Part shown: one piece after another, positions 1 to 5,157 of the stretch
How the letters are laid out: the number at the start of each line of letters is the position of its first letter
How positions within the stretch are numbered: the stretch's first letter is position 1
Source of the DNA: Bacillota bacterium
Lineage (GTDB): Bacteria; Bacillota; Clostridia; Lachnospirales; Lachnospiraceae
Direction: 5' to 3'
Length of the DNA stretch: 7,821 nt
Assembly: GCA_023441145.1 (NCBI GenBank)
Contig: JAEZQN010000208.1
Coordinates: forward strand, 1-7,821
Notes under the pieces: generated by a model
Seen by the model: the letters and a program-made list of their open reading frames with translations, nothing else
What the model was told of the DNA's origin: nothing
Database searches by the model: none
Position numbers and translations under genes: made by a program

Positions 1-184
1 CTTTGGGATTGTCTGCATAAAGTTCAACATATCCACAATCAGGACAAACATAACAGGATACAGTGCTTTTTTTCCTACTTTCAAAAAGACCTTTCTTTTT
101 ATTGGACAAAAATATTTGTGTCTCGTAAATATCTCCAATGAGCTTCGCTGTCATCATTTCTTGTTTACATTTTACGCATTCCAT
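1..184 (-). CDS. Zinc-ribbon small protein, C-terminal end cut by the window
   Basis: The reading frame begins at ATG 184-182 and stays open to the window edge (61 codons). It has no stop within the window, so the C-terminus is missing. Visible motifs are Cys3-x2-Cys6 (MECVKC) and Cys47-x2-Cys50 (CPDCGYVELYA), the four cysteines expected to hold one zinc ion, with a basic middle part (KKKGLFESRKKS). This layout is that of the small CxxC-CxxC zinc-ribbon proteins common in Firmicutes, usually about 65-80 residues (DUF6487- or DUF2082-like). Their function is unknown, and the exact family cannot be settled by eye. The start is supported by GGAGG eight bases upstream of the ATG. It is transcribed divergently from the sigma factor operon. 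The protein class is fairly sure; no cellular role should be assigned. Confidence 0.72.
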   Translation of the reverse strand, partial: MECVKCKQEMMTAKLIGDIYETQIFLSNKKKGLFESRKKSTVSCYVCPDCGYVELYADNPK

Positions 185-206
185 CTTTCATTCCTCCATC
201 CGTTTT

Positions 207-326
207 CTACTTATAAAGAAAGGATACATAGGTGGTATAAAATCCAGTAGCATTTAGCGTGAAACCTATATATATTTTATCCCCTTCAAAATAAAACGCT
301 GTATTTTCACCTTTTAATCCATCCAT
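207..326 (-). CDS. Possible 39-residue small ORF upstream of the zinc-ribbon gene
   Basis: An ATG at 326-324 opens a 39-codon frame ending at TAG 209-207, 22 bases before the zinc-ribbon start. The product begins MDGLKGENTAFYFEGDK and ends TTYVSFLYK. It is rich in aromatic residues and reads like an alternating beta-strand segment. There is no recognisable ribosome binding site, and an in-frame TAA lies four codons upstream of the ATG. A leftward extended -10 promoter at 349-357 would place the transcript start only about 15 bases upstream. It could be a leader peptide, a real small protein, the worn C-terminal remnant of a lost gene, or chance. I do not recognise the sequence. Confidence 0.3.
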   Translation of the reverse strand: MDGLKGENTAFYFEGDKIYIGFTLNATGFYTTYVSFLYK

Positions 327-348
327 TTTATTGTATTATGAATACCAT

Positions 349-377
349 ATTATAACAAGTATGCTTTTTTTAACATT
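349..377 (-). promoter_or_regulatory. Candidate extended -10 promoter for the zinc-ribbon unit
   Basis: On the minus strand the sequence TGTTATAAT (357-349) is a perfect extended -10 element. The hexamer 17 bases upstream (AATGTT, 377-372) is a poor -35, which is tolerable with an extended -10. Transcription would begin near 342 and read through the small ORF into the zinc-ribbon gene. The -35 position overlaps the left edge of the 18-bp palindrome at 374-391. Confidence 0.5.
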
Positions 378-391
378 TTATTAATAAAATG
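374..391. repeat. Perfect 18-bp palindrome between divergent promoters
   Basis: CATTTTATTAATAAAATG is its own reverse complement with no spacer, centred between 382 and 383. Its right end overlaps the first two bases of the ECF-type -35 element (TGAAAC, 390-395). Its left part overlaps the -35 position of the leftward promoter. A dimeric repressor bound here could block both promoters. The stem is almost all A-T and has no T-tract, so a terminator is unlikely. Chance in an AT-rich spacer remains possible. Confidence 0.5.
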
Positions 392-420
392 AAACTTTAT
401 GTTACATTAATGTGTATTAT
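390..420 (+). promoter_or_regulatory. Candidate ECF sigma promoter (autoregulatory) of the sigma/anti-sigma operon
   Basis: TGAAACTTT at 390-398 matches the -35 consensus used by Bacillus-type ECF sigma factors (SigW/SigM: TGAAAC followed by T-rich bases). After a 17-base gap comes TGTATTAT (413-420), close to the CGTA/CGTC-type -10. ECF operons commonly drive their own transcription, so the sigma factor encoded at 482 is the obvious candidate to read this promoter. A housekeeping reading (TATTAT at 415-420) lacks a matching -35. Start of transcription would be near 427, giving a leader of about 55 bases. Confidence 0.6.
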
Positions 421-444
421 AGATGTAAAGGGCCAACCACTAAA

Positions 445-458
445 TCGAAACGTTTCAA
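445..458. promoter_or_regulatory. Possible cre / LacI-type operator in the sigma operon leader
   Basis: TCGAAACGTTTCAA contains the perfect 10-bp palindrome GAAACGTTTC (447-456) with a central CG. It departs from the catabolite-response consensus TGNAANCGNTTNCA at two positions. It lies downstream of the predicted start point and just upstream of the ribosome binding site, where a bound CcpA/LacI-family protein would act as a roadblock. The match is by eye only. Confidence 0.3.
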
Positions 459-481
459 AAAAGTGAAGGAGTTAAAGAGTA

Positions 482-961
482 ATGATATTAACGCAAGAGT
501 TATTCTTGGATACATACGGCAAATATAAGAATACTGTATATTCGGTTATATTTAACTATGTAAAAATCATAGACGATGCTACTGATCTTCAGCAAGAAGT
601 GTTCATCAAGCTGCTTCATTGCAGTACTGATTTTGAAGATGAAGAACATATCAAAGCATGGTTAATTAGAGTGTCGTCAAACATTAGTAAAAATCACCTC
701 AGAAGCAAACGTTACATATCAGACTCACCGTTACCAGATGACATTCCTTGTATTGATAAGGGGGAGAATTACGATTTAGTAAAATTGGTGTTGGCATTAC
801 CGGAGAAATATCGAATCCCTACTCACCTATTTTACTATGAAAACTACTCAATTAAGGAAATTGCCGAAGCACTTGAAACGCCGGAGTCAACGATAAAAAT
901 AAGGCTGAAGCGTGGTAGAGAGAAGCTTAAGAAATCTTTGCAAAAGGAGGATTGGTTATAA
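482..961 (+). CDS. ECF-type RNA polymerase sigma factor (sigma-70 family)
   Basis: This 159-residue protein has the two-domain layout of extracytoplasmic-function sigma factors. Region 2 spans about residues 8-77, including DATDLQQEVFIKLL (32-45) and the -10-recognition helix AWLIRVSSNISKNHLRSK (59-76). A short linker follows, then region 4 at about 100-155 with the helix-turn-helix YSIKEIAEALETPESTIKIR that reads the -35 element. Length is normal for the class. AAGGAG at 466-471 lies ten bases before the ATG. The stop codon overlaps the next start (TAATG), so sigma and anti-sigma are made together. The promoter upstream looks like an ECF target, suggesting positive autoregulation released when the anti-sigma senses a surface signal. 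The signal is unknown; cell-envelope stress is the usual guess. The subgroup was not assigned. Confidence 0.93.
   Translation: MILTQELFLDTYGKYKNTVYSVIFNYVKIIDDATDLQQEVFIKLLHCSTDFEDEEHIKAWLIRVSSNISKNHLRSKRYISDSPLPDDIPCIDKGENYDLVKLVLALPEKYRIPTHLFYYENYSIKEIAEALETPESTIKIRLKRGREKLKKSLQKEDWL
944..950 (+). promoter_or_regulatory. Ribosome binding site that decides the anti-sigma start
   Basis: AAGGAGG at 944-950 is ten bases upstream of ATG 961 but only one base upstream of the alternative in-frame TTG at 952. The ATG is therefore the start. The site lies inside the last codons of the sigma gene. Confidence 0.85.
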
Positions 962-2067
962 TGGCATTGTCAAATGAATACAAAAAGCAAATAAATGCTT
1001 TTTGTGATGCAAATTGTACAACAACAGCGGAGGATATTATTATGAGAGCAAGAGAGCAAGAAACTATGTCTACTTACACAGAAGAAAAAGTAGTTAATTA
1101 TACGGAGCGAAAAAGAAAAAAATTGGTATGGAGATTAGCCGTTCCAGCCGCTTGTCTTCTTCTTATGGGAACTACGGTTATGGCTGCTACAGGACATCTA
1201 GGAAGTCTGTTTCGGACTGTTTTTCAAGATGACACCACTGCCGACATTGTAGACAAAGGATATCTATACGAAATAAATCAGTCACAAGAAGATGAAAGCT
1301 TTAAAGTAGATCTAATAGCAGTTACAGGAGATAAAAATACACCTAAGCTAGTATTTGATGTGTATGTAAAAGATAAAGTAATGGCAGCGAAAACTGATAA
1401 AATTCGTATGCTCGCATATACCTTAGGTGAGGAAGTATATGCAAATGAATTGGATCACTATGGAAAAGCCACTGGATACGGTACAAAGGATGACAAAATT
1501 GACAATTTGTATCACTTCGCTATGACAGGAGCTCCTTATTGGATGACAAGTGGAGAACCAGTAGTTGTAGATGTCTGCCAAATAACTGATGACATGGACG
1601 CGGCCTATGGGCAAGAATACCATAATACTAATCTTGTGTTTAGATTCACTCCACCTGCAGACATTTATCATCCAGTATCCGATGTTACCTATGAAAATAT
1701 AAAGTTTAGCCATGGAGGTATTGACTACAACTTGGTAGCAGCATCATTTGGAAGTTATAATTCCGATTTCACATTCTTGTATGACTTTGTGGGCACTAGT
1801 CTTGCTGGAGATGAGACAGATTATGCGAAGCTAGAGAAGAAATTACAGGAGAACTGGCTGGAGCTAGTAGATACATTTACACTAGTGGTAGACGGTACGG
1901 AATACATAGTAAATAGCGATAACAAGGGCTATACCTGGTGTGATGTAAAAGGTGAAATGTTACCACAGAACCGTTGTAATATCCATCCTTACTTCCCATC
2001 AATTAACTATAATGAAGCAGAAAGTATAGTACTTAAATCAGGGGAGACTAGTTATACATTGAAGTAA
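961..2067 (+). CDS. Membrane-anchored putative anti-sigma factor (DUF4179-like)
   Basis: The 368-residue product has a cytoplasmic N-terminal part of about 55 residues ending in a strongly basic stretch (ERKRKKLVWR). One transmembrane helix follows at about 58-77 (RLAVPAACLLLMGTTVMAA), then an extracytoplasmic domain of about 290 residues. This is the layout of anti-sigma partners of Firmicute ECF factors, whose N-terminus holds the sigma factor at the membrane. The segment after the helix resembles DUF4179 proteins, an assignment by eye. No HxxxCxxC zinc anti-sigma motif is present; Cys15 and Cys19 do not fit it. The outer domain has two nearby cysteines (327 and 339) that could form a disulfide. 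The gene overlaps the sigma stop codon by one base, which is the best functional evidence. The inducing signal is not evident. Confidence 0.78.
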   Translation: MALSNEYKKQINAFCDANCTTTAEDIIMRAREQETMSTYTEEKVVNYTERKRKKLVWRLAVPAACLLLMGTTVMAATGHLGSLFRTVFQDDTTADIVDKGYLYEINQSQEDESFKVDLIAVTGDKNTPKLVFDVYVKDKVMAAKTDKIRMLAYTLGEEVYANELDHYGKATGYGTKDDKIDNLYHFAMTGAPYWMTSGEPVVVDVCQITDDMDAAYGQEYHNTNLVFRFTPPADIYHPVSDVTYENIKFSHGGIDYNLVAASFGSYNSDFTFLYDFVGTSLAGDETDYAKLEKKLQENWLELVDTFTLVVDGTEYIVNSDNKGYTWCDVKGEMLPQNRCNIHPYFPSINYNEAESIVLKSGETSYTLK

Positions 2068-2073
2068 ATAGAG

Positions 2074-2112
2074 AAGGAACAGGTTAGGCTTTCTCCTAAC
2101 CTGTTCCTTTTT
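2074..2112 (+). terminator. Strong rho-independent terminator of the sigma/anti-sigma operon
   Basis: A perfect 15-bp stem (AAGGAACAGGTTAGG paired with CCTAACCTGTTCCTT) with loop CTTTCT is followed by TTTTT (2108-2112). It begins seven bases after the anti-sigma stop codon. On the opposite strand the same hairpin is followed by only a moderately T-rich sequence, so it may weakly stop the convergent cytochrome gene as well. Confidence 0.93.
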
Positions 2113-2157
2113 AAGTTAATTTCCATTTTAATAAATGCACTGATTAAATATCTACTA

Positions 2158-2955
2158 CTACTCTGCTAATTTGCCCACCACCTGTAAACGCTTAAATACC
2201 GCTTCTCCATGAGGGGATCTGCCTACCAAATCTGTAATGTCTATACCAGAGCTCTCATCATTATGCATACCACCTGCCCATGCTGGTACATTGGTAACAT
2301 CATAGACTAAACCATCATAAGCGACATAGGCCTTGTTGCCGTTCTCTCCGTTATACTTTGCTAACTCCTCTACGGTAAAGGTTGGCATCTCGGTATCACT
2401 CTCTGTATCTGTTGGCTTAGGGGATTCTACAACTTTATCTGTTGCTTTAGGGGATTCTCCAACTTTGTCTGTTGCCTTAGGAGACTCTACCACCTTCTCT
2501 GTTACCTTAGGAGGTTCCTCTTTTTTACCTATATTATTTAAACCATATGGATTCACCAAATGTAAAACCGTTCCAAGGATTAACAAAACCGCAATCAAAC
2601 GATGAGTGATAAACCAGACTCCTTTTCTTGGTCTCTTTTTCAAAGTAGCATAAATGCCAAGCCCAACCTGAAGTATCAGAAGAACTGCAGCAATCACACC
2701 AGAAACACTAAGCCCAATAAAGTAGAATTGAATGATAAAATGGGCAAGCAACATCACTGCAGTAGCAAATCCAAAATACTTATGATTGCGTACAAAGATT
2801 ACCATTAATACTTTCATTACTTTCTTAGCTACAGGGTTCGTAGAAATCTTTCTACTAAAGCGCCGGTTTATCAACTTGATGATATAGTTTAAGATTGTTC
2901 CAACAAACGCTACGATGATAAACCATCCAAATAATCCACCAAACTCCTTAAACAT
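2158..2955 (-). CDS. Di-heme four-helix membrane protein fused to a cytochrome b5-like domain
   Basis: The 265-residue product has four predicted membrane helices (about 10-29, 60-82, 85-105, 114-134), a charged linker (about 144-190), and a C-terminal cytochrome b5-like domain (about 192-265). Helix 2 carries His58-x13-His72 and helix 4 carries His118-x13-His132. Two helices each with His-x13-His is the classic arrangement for two stacked b hemes, as in cytochrome b and ferric reductase-type proteins. The soluble part (FTVEELAKYNG, YVAYDGLVYDVTN, SPHGEAVFKRLQVVGKL) matches the short bacterial heme-binding b5-like group; His231 and His249 are possible ligands. It probably moves electrons across or along the membrane; donor and acceptor are unknown. 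The start is M at 2955, because GGAGG lies seven bases upstream. An ATG at 2979 would put that site inside the gene. It stands alone between argC and the convergent sigma operon. Confidence 0.75.
   Translation of the reverse strand: MFKEFGGLFGWFIIVAFVGTILNYIIKLINRRFSRKISTNPVAKKVMKVLMVIFVRNHKYFGFATAVMLLAHFIIQFYFIGLSVSGVIAAVLLILQVGLGIYATLKKRPRKGVWFITHRLIAVLLILGTVLHLVNPYGLNNIGKKEEPPKVTEKVVESPKATDKVGESPKATDKVVESPKPTDTESDTEMPTFTVEELAKYNGENGNKAYVAYDGLVYDVTNVPAWAGGMHNDESSGIDITDLVGRSPHGEAVFKRLQVVGKLAE
2411..2526 (-). repeat. 30-bp tandem repeats encoding the linker of the membrane cytochrome
   Basis: Three full 30-bp units (2411-2440, 2441-2470, 2471-2500) and part of a fourth (2501-2526) share the frame of the gene. 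They encode 10-residue repeats: PKVTEKVVES, PKATDKVGES, PKATDKVVES, then the diverged PKPTDTESDT. The units differ mainly at single bases, which points to recent in-frame duplication. The result is a flexible, charged tether between the membrane bundle and the b5-like domain. Copy number may vary between strains. Confidence 0.85.
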
Positions 2956-3020
2956 ATGTAATCCTCCTTTTCTCTTCATTTTCAGCGTTGATTAGTAAAA
3001 TATTATGTTTTATGTATAGT

Positions 3021-3050
3021 TATATAAAACCTCTAGCTAGATTCCTGCAA
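3021..3050 (-). promoter_or_regulatory. Possible promoter of the membrane cytochrome gene
   Basis: On the minus strand TTGCAG (3050-3045) is followed, 17-18 bases later, by TTATAT/TATATA (about 3027-3021). It lies about 65 bases upstream of the gene start at 2955. The region is very AT-rich, so the -10 assignment is weak. Confidence 0.35.
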
Positions 3051-3069
3051 TCTCATATGGCCTTACTCA

Positions 3070-3105
3070 TAACATATTACTATCATAATAGATAGTGATA
3101 TGTTA
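3070..3105 (-). terminator. 15-bp stem-loop overlapping the argC stop codon
   Basis: The arms 3070-3084 and 3091-3105 pair over 15 bp with one U-G or C-A position depending on the strand read, around the loop ATAATA. The hairpin includes the argC stop codon (3105-3103). No T-tract follows in the minus direction (ATGAGTAAGG), so it is not a standard terminator. It could be an mRNA 3' end stabiliser, a weak terminator, or an operator for the cytochrome gene that starts about 115 bases further on. Confidence 0.45.
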
Positions 3106-4158
3106 ACATGGATGAAAAGCATAATTTCTTAATCCATTTCCCTCGTCTATTCCTAGTATCAAATTAAGGTTTTCTACACAAACATGTGCTCCACCTTTCC
3201 CCATATTATCTAGTGCAGAGAAGATAACTATCCGTTTCCTTACAACATCAATGTCCATACCAATATGGCAATAATTTGTGCCAGCCACAGCAGATATCCA
3301 TGGATAAGGTTTATATTGCCAAGATGAGTTTTTATCTTTTTCACATCCTAGAATTTTCACAAACTCCTCATCTTTATAAAAATCATCATACACTTTTTTA
3401 ATATCCTGTAATGTCAAATCACCATGGTAATTCAAATTACAAATATTTAATATTCCCCTGGTAACAGGCACATATGCAGGAGTAAAATTAATATTTACCT
3501 TTTCATTTGATAAAAACTGTAATTCTTGTTCTATCTCAAAGGTATGTCTATGTCCAACAACATTATATGCAACTATATTATTATGAGCTTCTGGATGATG
3601 TGCCACCAAATCAAGTTCTGCTCCCACCCCCGAAGATCCAGATAAACCGACAATAGAAATATTACTTTTGTTCACATTATGTAAACCCATAAGTGGAGCT
3701 AATCCTAGAATTGCTGCTGATGAAAAACATCCCGGATTAGCAATTAACGAAGCTGTTTTTATTTCTTCACGATGTAACTCCGTAACACCATAAACTGCTT
3801 CCTTAATCAACTCAGGTGAGGCATGCTTTCTTCCATATACTCTTTCCCAAAGTTCTAAATCTTTAATTCTATAATCAGCACTCAAATCAATTACTTTTAT
3901 CCCTTGCTCTAAAAAACGAGGTGCAACCTCCATTGCCATTCCAGAAGGCAATGATAAAATAACCACATCACAAGGAGTGATATCTTCCTCCTTAATAAAC
4001 TTTAAATCACACCCTAGCAAATTACGGTGATAGTCTTCAATCTTTCCTTCACGTCTACTGGTTAGCCAAGCAATTTCATAATTGGGATTCTCCAGTATAA
4101 GTTTTACTACCTCTCCACCCATATAACCAGTAGAACCCATTATTCCTATTTTGTACAT
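3103..4158 (-). CDS. argC: N-acetyl-gamma-glutamyl-phosphate reductase
   Basis: ArgC reduces N-acetylglutamyl-5-phosphate to the semialdehyde with NADPH, the third step of arginine synthesis in the cytoplasm. The 351-residue protein has the Rossmann motif GIMGSTGYMGGEVVKL (5-20), LSADYRI (92-98), the catalytic cysteine in ANPGC (Cys144), the SGSSGVGAE loop (173-181), and GHRHTFEIEQEL (202-213) with the active-site histidine, probably His203. TPAYVPVTRGIL, AGTNYCHIG and SALDNMGKGGA follow, as expected for the family. Length is normal. The start at 4158 is set by GGAGGGG eight bases upstream; the frame could extend 20 codons further but without a binding site. No argJ, argB or argD gene is adjacent, so it is a stand-alone copy. 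A role with an amino-group-modified substrate (LysY-like) is less likely but not excluded. Confidence 0.92.
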   Translation of the reverse strand: MYKIGIMGSTGYMGGEVVKLILENPNYEIAWLTSRREGKIEDYHRNLLGCDLKFIKEEDITPCDVVILSLPSGMAMEVAPRFLEQGIKVIDLSADYRIKDLELWERVYGRKHASPELIKEAVYGVTELHREEIKTASLIANPGCFSSAAILGLAPLMGLHNVNKSNISIVGLSGSSGVGAELDLVAHHPEAHNNIVAYNVVGHRHTFEIEQELQFLSNEKVNINFTPAYVPVTRGILNICNLNYHGDLTLQDIKKVYDDFYKDEEFVKILGCEKDKNSSWQYKPYPWISAVAGTNYCHIGMDIDVVRKRIVIFSALDNMGKGGAHVCVENLNLILGIDEGNGLRNYAFHPC

Positions 4159-4208
4159 AAAATTATCCCCTCCACCAACTGAATGTTCCGTTCTAATTGA
4201 ATATACAA

Positions 4209-4237
4209 AGTATATCATAGTACATACAATCTATCTA
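4209..4237 (-). promoter_or_regulatory. Extended -10 promoter of argC
   Basis: On the minus strand TGATATACT (4217-4209) is a good extended -10. TAGATA (4237-4232), 17 bases upstream, matches four of six bases of the -35 consensus. Predicted transcription starts near 4202, leaving a leader of about 45 bases. That is too short for a T-box or riboswitch. TGAAT half-sites at 4180-4184 and 4198-4202 might be relics of an arginine-repressor site, but no full ARG box is visible. Confidence 0.55.
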
Positions 4238-4361
4238 CCATTTTTCACCCTTTCATGATACCTGAAGACCTTGCGGTTTTCCAAAAACAACCCATTTATT
4301 TATGACATAATTAAGCAGAACCCTCACATTTTCTGTTTCCTATGAACAGTTTTAAATAAGC

Positions 4362-4405
4362 ATAAATAAAAGACCCCCATACCATCTAATTGATATAGAG
4401 ATCTT
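4362..4405 (-). terminator. Wobble-rich terminator at the end of the arabinoside operon
   Basis: Read on the minus strand, AAGATCTCTATATC (4405-4392) pairs with GGTATGGGGGTCTT (4383-4370) over 14 bp. Four of those pairs are G-U, and the loop is AATTAGAT. TTATTTAT follows the stem and continues its TCTT end, giving a T-rich tail. It lies about 37 bases after the stop of the YesL-like gene and separates it from argC. DNA-level inverted-repeat searches would miss it because of the G-U pairs. Confidence 0.6.
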
Positions 4406-4441
4406 ATCTTATTATCTTATTAATCCCATTACCTTCCTACA

Positions 4442-5092
4442 CTAAAAAGTCTGATACCATTTTAAATCCTCTTCCTCGGTATCCTCATCTAACTTAGGCT
4501 GGTATTTCTTAAACACTCGCTCGATAAGTAATGAACATAAGAAAGATATTGCCCCAGGCACAATAAATATAAGTGGGTATACCATTACTACAGCGACGCC
4601 TCCTATATAAATAAGTAGAAGTAGTGCAACTGTAATCAATAAATGTCGTATGGAAAGAAACAAAGACATTCTCATTGGTTGCAGTCTCGATAAGGAAAAA
4701 CGAGATAGAATAGGAAACAGAAAAACATATAGACAAGCCAGAAGAAAGCTTACAATAATATATGTATAATGAGAAATCTGTAGCATCGTATCCTTAGAGT
4801 TTGCAGTTAAAGCAAGCCCATAATAAAGTCCAACAATAGCTACTCCTAAAACCATGGTGTAAATGAGTCCGGTAACAAAGTTGGTCTTAAAGGCATACCA
4901 GAATTCCTTCCACACATATCCCCGATCTTTACGAATCACCTTGACAGTCGTATAATAAAGTGCTGTTGTTGCTGGACCAATCGTAAGCATTGGAATACAA
5001 AAAATAAACCATAAGACACTTAAAAAAACTATGTCAAATATTTTACTAAGACCTGAAAACATTTTGCCTTCTATATTAAACTTAATACTCAT
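4442..5092 (-). CDS. YesL-like membrane protein (DUF624)
   Basis: The 216-residue product is hydrophobic, with five or six predicted membrane helices (about 20-42, 72-96, 107-130, 148-168, 169-191) and an acidic cytoplasmic-looking tail (LDEDTEEEDLKWYQTF). The segment FCIPMLTIGPATTALYYTTVK (31-51) is the hallmark of the DUF624/YesL family. That family is found across Firmicutes beside sugar ABC transporters and glycosidases, and its biochemical role is not known; involvement in oligosaccharide uptake is the usual guess. The start is ATG 5092, six bases after AAAGGAG; an adjacent GTG one codon earlier is less well placed. It follows the GH43 gene by 65 bases on the same strand with no terminator between them. 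It is probably the last gene of the arabinoside operon, since a terminator follows it. Confidence 0.85.
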   Translation of the reverse strand: MSIKFNIEGKMFSGLSKIFDIVFLSVLWFIFCIPMLTIGPATTALYYTTVKVIRKDRGYVWKEFWYAFKTNFVTGLIYTMVLGVAIVGLYYGLALTANSKDTMLQISHYTYIIVSFLLACLYVFLFPILSRFSLSRLQPMRMSLFLSIRHLLITVALLLLIYIGGVAVVMVYPLIFIVPGAISFLCSLLIERVFKKYQPKLDEDTEEEDLKWYQTF

Positions 5093-5157
5093 CACATTCT
5101 CCTTTGTTCTCTAAATCCAGTTGCTTATTCTCGATGTATGTATAAGTATTTTTAATA

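Noticed and set aside
952..960. TTG start for the anti-sigma gene, three codons upstream
   Set aside because: It lies one base after the AAGGAGG site, too close to be used; ATG 961 has the proper spacing.
1423..1713. Minus-strand frame inside the anti-sigma gene
   Set aside because: Antisense shadow of a well-supported gene, with no promoter or binding site.
2183..2196. TGTAAACGCTTAAA, one base from a cre consensus
   Set aside because: It lies in the 3' coding end of the cytochrome gene far from any promoter and encodes conserved residues of the b5-like domain; probably chance.
2333..2605. Plus-strand frame with repeated VALGDS units
   Set aside because: It is the mirror of the 30-bp repeats of the minus-strand cytochrome gene and has no ribosome binding site or known fold.
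2956..2979. Upstream ATG (2979) for the membrane cytochrome
   Set aside because: The ribosome binding site GGAGG would lie inside the coding sequence, and no other site precedes 2979.
4180..4210. Arginine-repressor (ARG box) site upstream of argC
   Set aside because: Only TGAAT half-sites are present, 18 bases apart and in the same orientation; no palindromic box.
4331..4352. Small hairpin CTGTT...AACAG upstream of argC
   Set aside because: Only a five-base stem and no T-tract on either strand.
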